Of a DNA stretch of 64,000 nt, positions 1 to 8,288 are shown one piece after another. This stretch comes from Erwinia_E haradaeae_B. Its GTDB lineage: Bacteria > Pseudomonadota > Gammaproteobacteria > Enterobacterales > Enterobacteriaceae. Position numbers and translations under genes: made by a program. Below the pieces are notes generated by a model. That model was given only the letters and a program-made list of their open reading frames with translations. It was not told the origin of the DNA and searched no databases. The first letter of the stretch is position 1. Every line of letters begins with the position of its first letter. The stretch covers positions 310,001-374,000 of the forward strand of contig NZ_LR217730.1 in assembly GCF_900698985.1 (NCBI RefSeq). Direction: 5' to 3'.

Positions 1-353
1 GAACTACAGATAACAACATCTTAATTACTATATTTTATTCGATAATGATCAGAGTTTCATGGTGTCAGCATATAGTGAAAATATCAAAAAACAGTATACT
101 CACCCTATATTGGAGTAATGAGTAAAAACTTTATAGTAGATTACACTATATGTACAAGACATTATCTATCCTTCGTGATAATTATGTAATAATGAGAGCT
201 ACGCATAAAGAACACTCTGTGTTCTCGAAGATATTTATTAATGACATTCTGAAGAGCCTATTTAGTTTAAAACTAATAGGTTTTTTTATTGGACATGTAT
301 AATTTTAACTACAAAATAATATACTTAGTATTATATATTCTATAGGGGTAATT
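1..353. other. Leader region upstream of rpsB
   Basis: No convincing gene is seen here. In E. coli the divergent map gene lies on this side of rpsB, but I recognise no trace of it. The stretch is structured: a perfect 6-bp hairpin (GAACAC, loop TCT, GTGTTC) lies at 210-224, and a terminator-like hairpin with a T run follows at 257-287. An exact TATAAT sits at 298-303 with no good -35 partner. A purine-rich ribosome binding site (AGGGG) lies about 8 bases before the rpsB ATG. E. coli carries the structured tff/t44 leader, linked to S2 autoregulation, in this position, so a relic of that leader is plausible but unproven. Confidence 0.4.
257..287 (+). terminator. Terminator- or attenuator-like hairpin in rpsB leader
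   Basis: CCTATT, a bulged T and AGTT pair with AACTAATAGG, and seven T residues (281-287) follow directly, the classical layout of an intrinsic terminator. It lies 66 bases upstream of the rpsB start and no + strand gene is visible before it. It could end a short leader RNA, attenuate rpsB-tsf, or be a relic of the t44/S2 leader. Confidence 0.5.
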
Positions 354-1040
354 ATGGAAACTATTTCTATGCATGAAATGCTTCAAGCAGGCGTACACTT
401 TGGTCACCAGACTCGATATTGGAATCCAAAAATGAAACCGTTTATTTTTGGGTCCCGCAATAAGGTTCATATTATTAATCTTGAAAAAACTGTCCTTATG
501 TTTAATGAAGCTTTATCTGAAATTACAAAGATCTCTGCCCGTAAAGGTAAAATCCTGTTTGTTGGTACTAAGCGTTCGGCAAATTTAGCTATTAAAAAGC
601 ACGCTTTGAGTTGTGATCAATTTTTTGTTAATCACCGTTGGTTGGGTGGTATGCTGACTAATTGGAAAACAGTGCGTCAGTCTATTAAGCGCTTAAAAGA
701 GTTAGAAATTCAGTCTCAGGATGGCACCTTTGAGAAATTGACTAAAAAAGAAGCTTTGATTCGTATTGGTCAGTTAGCTAAGCTAGAAAATAGTTTGGGT
801 GGGATTAAGGATATGGGTGGCCTGCCAGATGCACTATTTGTTGTTGATGCTCATCATGAGCATATTGCGATTAAAGAAGCAAATAATTTAGGTATTCTAG
901 TATTTTCTATTGTAGATACCAATTCTGATCCAGCTGGTGTTGATTTTATTATTCCCGGAAATGATGATGCTATTCGTGCTATCAATTTATATCTAACAAT
1001 CGTAGAGGCTACTATTCGTGATGGGTTATCCAAAGTATAA
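354..1040 (+). CDS. rpsB: 30S ribosomal protein S2
   Basis: Small-subunit protein S2, which binds the 30S head-body junction and is needed for S1 to join. The 228 residues follow the E. coli protein closely from the start, with the near-invariant blocks GVHFGHQTRYWNPKMKPFIFG, FFVNHRWLGGMLTNW and NSLGGIKDMGGLPDALFV in order. The C terminus is about 13 residues shorter than E. coli S2 and lacks the acidic tail. Start ATG is supported by AGGGG upstream. It is followed, after 253 bp, by tsf, the usual partner in the rpsB-tsf operon. The leader hairpins upstream may reflect S2 autoregulation. Confidence 0.98.
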   Translation: METISMHEMLQAGVHFGHQTRYWNPKMKPFIFGSRNKVHIINLEKTVLMFNEALSEITKISARKGKILFVGTKRSANLAIKKHALSCDQFFVNHRWLGGMLTNWKTVRQSIKRLKELEIQSQDGTFEKLTKKEALIRIGQLAKLENSLGGIKDMGGLPDALFVVDAHHEHIAIKEANNLGILVFSIVDTNSDPAGVDFIIPGNDDAIRAINLYLTIVEATIRDGLSKV

Positions 1041-1293
1041 TTTAGATTAAATAATAGCATGTAAAAAATTATTGAATTATTATTTCAGATGTACCAGGTA
1101 TATTTTATTTTTTGTTAGTAAATAGTTATTACGAGATAATGATTTGGATAGATTGTGAGATTTTGACTTTTTCGGGTAGTTATTATATGATTTATTTTTA
1201 AAAGAAATTGGTATTTTGTTTAAAGAAATACAATTGTGTATTACATACATGTATGCATTTTAAACATCATGCGAGTCAATTTAGGAGAAAAGA

Positions 1294-2103
1294 ATGGTTC
1301 AGATTACCGCTGCTCTAGTAAAAGATTTACGAGAACGCACCGGTGCAGGTATCATGGATTGTAAAAAAGTGCTCACTGATGCGCATGGTAATATTGATTT
1401 GGCCATAAAATATATGCGTCAAACTGGTATAATTAAAGGAGCAAAAAAAGCGAAAAATATAGCTGCAGAAGGTTTGATTAGATGTAAAATTATAGAAAAT
1501 TATGGTGTTCTGTTAGAGATTAACTGTCAGACAGATTTTGTGGTGAAGGATGTTAGGTTTCAATTATTTGCTGATAAAGTACTTGATGCGGCTATTGTTG
1601 ATAATGTAATAGATGCAAAAAAACTAGAAGATAAGTTTGAAGAAGAGCGTATGTTTTTAATTTCTCATTTTGGTGAGAATATTAATATTCGACGTATAGT
1701 GTCTCTACAAGGTGAAGTCTTGGGGCAGTATTTGCATGATCAGCGTATTGGTGTGCTAGTTTCTTTGACAAGATCAAACGTCAACTTTGCTAAAAAAATT
1801 GCTATGCATATTGCAGCGAGCAAACCTGAATTTATTGCACCAAAAGATATATCATCTGAAATTTTAGAAAAAGAATATCAAGTTCAGTTAGAAATTGCAA
1901 TGCAATCTGGTAAAGCAAAAGAGATTGCTGAAAAAATAGTAATAGGTAGAATGCAGAAATTTATTCGAGAAATATCTCTAATTAGTCAGCCATTTATTTT
2001 AGATTTGAATAAAGATGTTGGTCAATGTCTTGTAGAAGAGAATGCTATTGTTAATAATTTTGTAAGATTTGAGGTAGGTGAAGGGATTAAGAGAAAAGGA
2101 TGA
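1294..2103 (+). CDS. tsf: Elongation factor Ts
   Basis: Guanine-nucleotide exchange factor that recycles EF-Tu in the cytoplasm. The 269 residues contain the N-terminal helical domain (LRERTGAGIMDCKK, residues about 13-26), the EF-Tu-contacting CQTDFV motif (about 75-80), and the later blocks GENINIRR, IAMHIAASKPEFI and EKEYQVQLEIAMQSGK. It is about 14 residues shorter than the 283-residue E. coli protein at the C terminus. A good GGAG ribosome binding site (TTTAGGAGAAAAG) precedes the ATG. The 253-bp spacer from rpsB is wider than in E. coli and looks like expanded non-coding sequence. Confidence 0.97.
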   Translation: MVQITAALVKDLRERTGAGIMDCKKVLTDAHGNIDLAIKYMRQTGIIKGAKKAKNIAAEGLIRCKIIENYGVLLEINCQTDFVVKDVRFQLFADKVLDAAIVDNVIDAKKLEDKFEEERMFLISHFGENINIRRIVSLQGEVLGQYLHDQRIGVLVSLTRSNVNFAKKIAMHIAASKPEFIAPKDISSEILEKEYQVQLEIAMQSGKAKEIAEKIVIGRMQKFIREISLISQPFILDLNKDVGQCLVEENAIVNNFVRFEVGEGIKRKG

Positions 2104-2316
2104 AATTTTGCAAAAGAAGTTTCAGTATTAGCTTAAGTCACGAAGTAGTTTTTATGAGATCGCCATCTAGATAGTTGTTTTTGAAATCTAACTATTCAAT
2201 AACAATCTCATTTTTATTATATATCATTTTCTGACATATTAAAGATAATTCTGGTAAAACTATAATTCTAGTGAAAATTAGAATTCCTGATTACAGACAT
2301 CGTCTAGGACATGACT

Positions 2317-3042
2317 ATGGCGACTTATATAAAACCTGTATATCAACGTATCCTGCTAAAGTTGAGCGGTGAAGCATTCCAAGGTTCTGAAGGTTTTGGA
2401 ATCAATCCTAGCGCATTAAAGCGTTTGGCAAAAGAAATTAAAGAGTTAGTAGCATTAGGTGTTCAGGTAGGCATAGTTATCGGTGGTGGTAATTTATTTC
2501 GTGGGTCAGGTTTAGAACAGGCTGGTATGAATCGTGTAGTAGGGGATCATATGGGAATGTTAGCAACAGTAATGAACGGTTTAGCCATGCGAGACGCCAT
2601 GTATCGTGCGAACATGAAGGTGATGCTTATGTCTGCTATCCCTTTAAATGGTGTTTGTGATACTTATTGCTGGGATAGGGCTAATAATCTTCTACAGAAA
2701 AATAACGTAGTGATTTTTGCGGCAGGTATTGGTAATCCATTTTTTACTACTGACTCTGCAGCCTGTTTGCGTGGTATTGAAATTCAGGCCAATGCAGTAT
2801 TGAAAGCTACTAAAGTAGATGGTGTTTATTCTGCGGATCCGGCGCGCTATCCAAAGGCAGTGCTATATGAAAAACTCACTTACTCAGAAGTACTAAGTAG
2901 CGCTCTAAAAATCATGGACTTAGCAGCTTTTACTTTAGCACGCGATCATGGGCTACCTATTCGTGTATTTAATATGCATAAGTCAGGCGCTTTACGTCGT
3001 ATACTTATGGGTAAAAAAGAAGGTACTCTAATCACAAATTAA
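2317..3042 (+). CDS. pyrH: UMP kinase
   Basis: Phosphorylates UMP to UDP in pyrimidine nucleotide synthesis. It is the amino-acid-kinase fold type, a cytosolic hexamer. Visible motifs: LLKLSGEA (13-20), GGGNLFRG (56-63), VGDHMGMLATVMNGLAMRD, and FFTTDSAACLRG around residue 140. From this ATG the product is 241 residues, exactly the E. coli length, and MATYIKPVY aligns with the E. coli start. An in-frame ATG two codons earlier (2311) is an alternative. No strong Shine-Dalgarno helps decide. It sits in the conserved order tsf-pyrH-frr. Confidence 0.97.
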   Translation: MATYIKPVYQRILLKLSGEAFQGSEGFGINPSALKRLAKEIKELVALGVQVGIVIGGGNLFRGSGLEQAGMNRVVGDHMGMLATVMNGLAMRDAMYRANMKVMLMSAIPLNGVCDTYCWDRANNLLQKNNVVIFAAGIGNPFFTTDSAACLRGIEIQANAVLKATKVDGVYSADPARYPKAVLYEKLTYSEVLSSALKIMDLAAFTLARDHGLPIRVFNMHKSGALRRILMGKKEGTLITN

Positions 3043-3178
3043 TTTTTATTTAGTATAAATAATATAAAGAAAATCAAGGTAGGCGCTACCAATCTAATGA
3101 GGGCGATATTTCATTAACAGATTGTGTTTTAGTTCCTGAGCATAGTGATAATATCAATAGTATTTAAGGCTGTTCAGA

Positions 3179-3736
3179 GTGATAAATGATATTCAGAATG
3201 ACACTGAAATACGTATGACAAAATGCGTGGAAGTGTTGATACAAAACATTAGAAAAATTCATACCGGACGTGCATCGATATCTATACTTGACGGTATTGT
3301 TGTTGATTGTTATGGATCGTCTTCTCCTTTATCTCAGTTAGCTAATATTACTGTAGAAAACTTCTGTACATTAAAGATTAACGTATTTGATAGATCTATA
3401 ATTTCCCTAGTTGAAAAAGCAATTATAACTTCAGGTTTGGGTTTTAATCCGCAGACAGTAGGTGTAGATATTCGTGTTCGGTTGCCAGTATTAACCGAAG
3501 AGCGTCGACATAAATTGATTAAATTGGTACGTAGTGAATCCGAACAGGGGAAAATTTCAGTTCGCAATATACGTCGTGATGCTAATGATCATATTAAGCT
3601 GCTTTTAAAACAAAAAAAAATTAGCTCAGAAGAAGATCGGCGTGGACAAGAATTTGTACAGAAAACCACTGATATTTTCGTTAAGAAGATAGATAGCATT
3701 CTACGAGATAAAGAGAAGGACATATTAGATTTTTAA
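3179..3736 (+). CDS. frr: Ribosome recycling factor
   Basis: Splits the post-termination 70S ribosome together with EF-G. The product is 185 residues, the same length as E. coli RRF. The GTG start is chosen because MINDIQNDTEIRM aligns directly with the E. coli N terminus and no ATG fits. The helical-bundle signature runs TGRAS (around 30), LKINVFDRS (around 65), LTEERR (around 105) and VRNIRRDAND (around 129), the last holding the arginines that contact the ribosome. It lies 136 bp after pyrH in the ancestral order. Confidence 0.97.
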   Translation: MINDIQNDTEIRMTKCVEVLIQNIRKIHTGRASISILDGIVVDCYGSSSPLSQLANITVENFCTLKINVFDRSIISLVEKAIITSGLGFNPQTVGVDIRVRLPVLTEERRHKLIKLVRSESEQGKISVRNIRRDANDHIKLLLKQKKISSEEDRRGQEFVQKTTDIFVKKIDSILRDKEKDILDF

Positions 3737-3845
3737 AAATTTCACCACAGTAGTTATGTGTTGGTATTATATACAATGTTCTAAATGAGAATAGCTGTTC
3801 GATTTTTTACAGTGACGACTGTATTTTATTATTCTGAGTACATGT

Positions 3846-5045
3846 ATGAAGCAATTAACGATCCTCGGCTCAACTGGTTCTATCGGTAGTAGTACGCTAT
3901 CTGTAGTTCGAGAGAATCGTAAGCTATTTGCTGTCAAAGCTTTAGTGGCAAGACGCAATGTTGAACGGATGATGTGGCAATGCTTAGAGTTTCGTCCAGA
4001 TTTTGCTGTTATGCTAGATGAGAAAGCCGCGCGTGAATTACGATTTCGATTACATTCTTTTCATATTTCTACTGAAGTCTTAAATGGTCAACAGGCAATC
4101 TGTGACATGGCTGCGCTAGATGATGTGGATCAGGTAGTTTCGGCAATTGCAGGGGTAGCAGCCTTGCTTCCTACTTTATCTGCTATTCAAGCTGGTAAAC
4201 AAGTTTTGCTAGCTAATAAAGAATCATTAGTAACATGTGGACGTCTTTTTCTAGAAGCAGTTATCTCCTCTCAGGCTCAGATTGTGCCTATTGATAGTGA
4301 ACATAATGCTATTTTTCAAAGCTTGCCTGTATCGCTACAGACTCAGTTAGGTTTTGCTGTTTTAGAAAGCCATGGTATTGAGAGTATTATTTTGACAGGG
4401 TCAGGAGGTCCGTTTCGTGAGATCCCGTTATCAAAACTGTGTGACATGACACCAGATCAAGCATGTTTGCATCCAAATTGGATAATGGGACGTAAGATAT
4501 CTGTTGATTCGGCCACTATGATGAATAAAGGTTTAGAATATATTGAGGCAAAATGGCTTTTTAATGCCTCGGATAAGCAGATAGAAGTGATTATTCATCC
4601 ACAGTCTGTTATACATTCTATGGTTCGCTATTTGGATGGTGGTATTATGGCACAGCTGAGCTTTCCGGATATGCGATCGCCAATTGCTTATGGTATGAGC
4701 TGGCCTCAGAGAGTCAATTCAGGAGCTCCAAAACTTAATTTTAAAAAACTTTCAACAATGACTTTTTCGGAGCCTGACTATGTACGTTATCCTTGCCTAA
4801 GGTTGGCTATTCAGGCTAGTCAAGCGGGACAGGCAGCTACCACGATACTGAACGCCTCTAATGAGATTGCAGTAGCAGCATTTTTAGCGTCAAGAATAGC
4901 TTTTACTGATATTGTTTCACTTAATACTGCCGTTTTAGAGAGTTTGTCCTGCTGTGAGCCAGATAGCGTTGATGCGGTGCTTGCTATGGACTTTGAAGCA
5001 AGATCTATAGCATGGAAGTTAGTATCACAATTTATTAGAAAATGA
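3846..5045 (+). CDS. dxr: 1-deoxy-D-xylulose 5-phosphate reductoisomerase
   Basis: Second enzyme of the MEP isoprenoid pathway: converts DXP to 2-C-methyl-D-erythritol 4-phosphate using NADPH and a divalent metal. It has 399 residues against 398 in E. coli. Motifs in order: NADPH loop GSTGSIG (8-14), LLANKESLVTCG, the metal-binding DSEHNAI near 150, SGGPFR, and HPNWIMGRKISVDSATMMNKGLE carrying the second metal-ligand glutamate. It feeds precursors to uppS just downstream, linking isoprenoid supply to the undecaprenyl carrier. No sign of decay is seen. Confidence 0.97.
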   Translation: MKQLTILGSTGSIGSSTLSVVRENRKLFAVKALVARRNVERMMWQCLEFRPDFAVMLDEKAARELRFRLHSFHISTEVLNGQQAICDMAALDDVDQVVSAIAGVAALLPTLSAIQAGKQVLLANKESLVTCGRLFLEAVISSQAQIVPIDSEHNAIFQSLPVSLQTQLGFAVLESHGIESIILTGSGGPFREIPLSKLCDMTPDQACLHPNWIMGRKISVDSATMMNKGLEYIEAKWLFNASDKQIEVIIHPQSVIHSMVRYLDGGIMAQLSFPDMRSPIAYGMSWPQRVNSGAPKLNFKKLSTMTFSEPDYVRYPCLRLAIQASQAGQAATTILNASNEIAVAAFLASRIAFTDIVSLNTAVLESLSCCEPDSVDAVLAMDFEARSIAWKLVSQFIRK

Positions 5046-5211
5046 TCTATTATGATTTAGTTTATAATCATTAATTATAAAGTTTTATTTTGAAGTTAGA
5101 TTTTATCAACAGTGTTAATAAAATCGCTAATTATATTATGCTAGCTTAGTTTTAATAAAATAAGATTCTCAGAAGTTATTAAATTCTGAACTAGGGGAAT
5201 CATGACGCGCA

Positions 5212-5955
5212 ATGTCGCCCGAAGATCAATTGCAATATAAGAACCAACAGATGATTAAGCCCCGTCATGTAGCAATTATTATGGATGGTAATGGTCGATG
5301 GGCAACAAAACAAGGAAAATTACGCATGTCTGGTCATCAGGCGGGCGTAGAATCTGTTCGGCGCGCTATTAGTGTTGCAGTAAATTACCGATTAGATGCA
5401 CTGACATTATATACTTTTAGTAGGGACAATTGGAGTCGCCCTGATCAGGAAGTGATAGCCTTATTGGAGTTATTTGTCTTAGTTCTTGATACAGAAGTTA
5501 AAAATTTACATAAACATAATATTCGCTTAAACATTATTGGTGATATCACTCGTTTTAGTCATCGTTTACAAGACTGTATCCGATGTGCTGAAGAAAAAAC
5601 TCAAAATAATCAAGGTCTAATACTTAATATTGCTGCAAATTATGGGGGGCGTTGGGATATTATTCATGGAGTGCGAGCATTAGCAGAACAGGTGCGAGAT
5701 GGGATTCTTCGTCCAGATGAAATTGAAGAAAAAACATTAAGCGCGCATTTATGTTTGAGTACAATAGTACCCGTTGATCTTGTAATAAGGACTGGAGGAG
5801 AATATCGTATTAGTAACTTCCTGTTATGGCAAGCGGCTTATGCAGAGTTTTGGTTTACAGACATTCTATGGCCTGATTTTGATGAAGACGTTTTTAAAGG
5901 TGCGCTAAATGCATTTGCAAAACGAGAGCGTAGATTTGGTGGTGTCACTCTTTAA
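5212..5955 (+). CDS. uppS: Undecaprenyl diphosphate synthase
   Basis: Condenses isopentenyl diphosphate onto farnesyl diphosphate to make the C55 carrier used for peptidoglycan and surface glycans. It has 247 residues against 253 in E. coli. The cis-prenyltransferase signature HVAIIMDGNGRWA holds the catalytic Asp (D25). Downstream are NIAANYGGRWDI and RTGGEYRISNFLLWQ, with the substrate-binding arginines. The best purine stretch (AGGGGA, 5193-5198) is nearer an out-of-frame ATG at 5202 that opens a 12-codon reading frame overlapping this start, so initiation here may be weak. An internal ATG at 5251 is another possible start. Confidence 0.95.
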   Translation: MSPEDQLQYKNQQMIKPRHVAIIMDGNGRWATKQGKLRMSGHQAGVESVRRAISVAVNYRLDALTLYTFSRDNWSRPDQEVIALLELFVLVLDTEVKNLHKHNIRLNIIGDITRFSHRLQDCIRCAEEKTQNNQGLILNIAANYGGRWDIIHGVRALAEQVRDGILRPDEIEEKTLSAHLCLSTIVPVDLVIRTGGEYRISNFLLWQAAYAEFWFTDILWPDFDEDVFKGALNAFAKRERRFGGVTL

Positions 5956-5999
5956 AATTTATAGGAACGTAAAATGTTTATAGGAACTTAGGAAGTTTG

Positions 6000-6863
6000 A
6001 TGTTACGAATGCGATGCATCACCTCATTGATATTAATTCCAATTATTATTGGAGCATTATTTTATTTACCTATGTTGGTATTTAGTATTATTATTTTTTT
6101 AATAAGTATGTTAGCTGCATGGGAATGGTGTCCTTTAGCAAATTTATCTTCTTACTGTCATCGGGTGTTCTTTATATTATTATGTGGGTTGATTTTATTA
6201 ATTAGTATGTTTGATCTACTATCCGATAATTCTCTGGAGTGGATACATTGGTTAAGAATTCCTGATATGCTATGGGTTGCAATATGGTGGTGGATATTAG
6301 TAATACCTCTAGTATTCTTTTATCCTTCTTCAGCCTTATTGTGGAGAACTTCACGTATTTTGAGTATTTTATTTGGTTTATTAACTATTTGGTCTTTTTT
6401 TTGTGGTATGCTGGTGGTTCGTCAATATAACTATCACTTAGATCACACTGTTGGCGCGTGGCGTCTTTTATATTTATTAATATTAGTCTGGGGGATGGAT
6501 TCTGGTGCTTATTTCTTTGGAAAAGTTTTTGGCAAACATCAGTTAGTGCCAAAAATTTCATCAGGAAAAACATGGGAAGGTTTGTTGGGTGGTCTATTTA
6601 GTTCGTGTATAATTTTTTGTATATTTAATCAGCTGACGGTATTGAGTATAGCACCAAAAAGTTTATTATTATGTTCTATATTTACCGTGTTTTTTTCTAT
6701 TTTAGGTGATTTAAGCGAAAGTATTTTTAAACGTGCAGTTGGCATAAAAGATAGCGGTAAAATAATTCCTGGACATGGTGGTATATTAGATCGTATTGAT
6801 AGTCTGACTGCTGCAGCCCCAATTTTTGCTAGTTTACAGTTTATGATTGCAGAAGTCATCTAA
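6000..6863 (+). CDS. cdsA: Phosphatidate cytidylyltransferase (CDP-diglyceride synthase)
   Basis: Makes CDP-diacylglycerol from CTP and phosphatidic acid at the inner membrane, the branch point for all phospholipids. The 287-residue product (E. coli 285) has several hydrophobic transmembrane segments and the family signature near the C terminus: SIFKRAVGIKDSG, then IPGHGGILDRIDS. The ATG at 6000 is preferred over the TTG directly before it because MLRMRCITSLILIP aligns with the E. coli start and GGAAG lies upstream. In E. coli the next gene is rseP; here a gene-sized non-coding gap follows. Confidence 0.96.
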   Translation: MLRMRCITSLILIPIIIGALFYLPMLVFSIIIFLISMLAAWEWCPLANLSSYCHRVFFILLCGLILLISMFDLLSDNSLEWIHWLRIPDMLWVAIWWWILVIPLVFFYPSSALLWRTSRILSILFGLLTIWSFFCGMLVVRQYNYHLDHTVGAWRLLYLLILVWGMDSGAYFFGKVFGKHQLVPKISSGKTWEGLLGGLFSSCIIFCIFNQLTVLSIAPKSLLLCSIFTVFFSILGDLSESIFKRAVGIKDSGKIIPGHGGILDRIDSLTAAAPIFASLQFMIAEVI

Positions 6864-8213
6864 GGGGGTATTCTACTCAGTAGTATTTTTGGAATACTGT
6901 GCTTAGAATTTATATAGAAAATTCTTGACATCACTATACATGAGTATTTGTATTTTTGATGGTATTATTACTATAAAACAAAAAATAATGTAATATTTTA
7001 TTTCTTTTTAGCATTCAATAGGTTGGTTTCATAATATTGATAGGTTCTTATAATTTTAATGCTCAATAAGGACGTGACCACTCTGAATCTTATATATCTT
7101 TATAAAATGACTTCATGATCAAAATTTATTAATAGGTGTATGGTAAAAATAAGATTTATATTCATTGTAAGTTTTTTAATCTTAAATTTATCCGACAGAC
7201 TTCATCTGATAAATTTTTAAATGTGTTTATTCGTAAATTATTTTATTCGTTTTTTGATTGTAATGGAATACATATTTCTTTAGGTATGCTAGTGCTATAA
7301 TAAATGGTATTCAAATAAAATTTATTGATACAATCAAAAGGCTAGGTTGGAATAATTTATTAAGAATTTTAGTAGAATGATTAGCAAAAATATTTTAATA
7401 CAGTACTATATATTTTAACTATATTTTTTAATGATACATAGAGCACTAAAAATATCTATGTTTATTAACTGAAGGTGCAATGTAGATGACTTTTTATTTT
7501 GCGCCCCATTTATATAGTAATCATCTAACTCTATTTAGATGAAAGATACTGGAGGTATAAAAATTCTCCAATAGAGAGCCGATAAGATGAAACAATAAAA
7601 TGTTTTTCTAATAAAAAATTATCATCGTTCTTAGAGTCTTTCGGTGTTTTACAGTGCAATGATTTTAATAGATGTATTTTATTAGAAGTTTAGTGAGCAG
7701 ATTAATACGATAGGGCTTTTTTAGATGAAAAAAATGATATTCTATAAAAATTTCAAGAAAATTACAGGTTCTTTCCTTGTATGAGTGGTATGCCTCCTTA
7801 GTATAGAATAGTTTTTTAGTATGAGCTGTGGGTTGTTATGTGCAAGTATATTTTTATATCTAAAAATATACTTAATTTTAATGTTAAAAATATTCAAAAT
7901 GAATAATAAATGAGAGACAATTCTATAATCTTAATTAATGTTTTTATTTGTTCAAAAACGTTTTTTTGTTATAGATTAATATAATATTACTGCATTTGCT
8001 GCATTATTCTTTTGGCGCTTTTTAAGCGTTAATTTTTGGACAATTAATCCATGTTCACTGTTAGTTTAGATAGTTATAACCTACATTTCCTATAGTATTG
8101 AAGATAATCGGTAGTTCTATGCCTGAATAAATTCATAAACTTTCTTATCATTTTTATTTCATCGGTCCAGTATTTTTTAAAGGGTTAGTGTTTATAATGA
8201 TTTATCACACTTT
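6864..8213 (+). pseudogene. rseP: Probable erased rseP (site-2 protease) in place
   Basis: No open frame is present, but rseP lies between cdsA and bamA in E. coli. The cdsA-bamA gap is 1,425 bp, close to the 1.35 kb of rseP. Near its end, 8160-8213 resembles the last codons of rseP: GGG TTA GTG TTT reads GLVF and, after a frame slip, AAT GAT TTA TCA reads NDLS, against E. coli GLALFNDFS. ATCGGTCCAGTATTTTT just before recalls codons for IGSIL. The HEFGH metalloprotease motif is not found. Two hairpins sit inside at 7521-7542 (8-bp stem) and 7550-7570 (5-bp stem). The call rests mainly on synteny and gap length. Confidence 0.35.
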
Positions 8214-8288
8214 GAATTGCTTTAAATTATATAATTTTATGCTATGTAATAAAGTTTATAATAAAAGCCGGGATGTATTTATCAAAGG

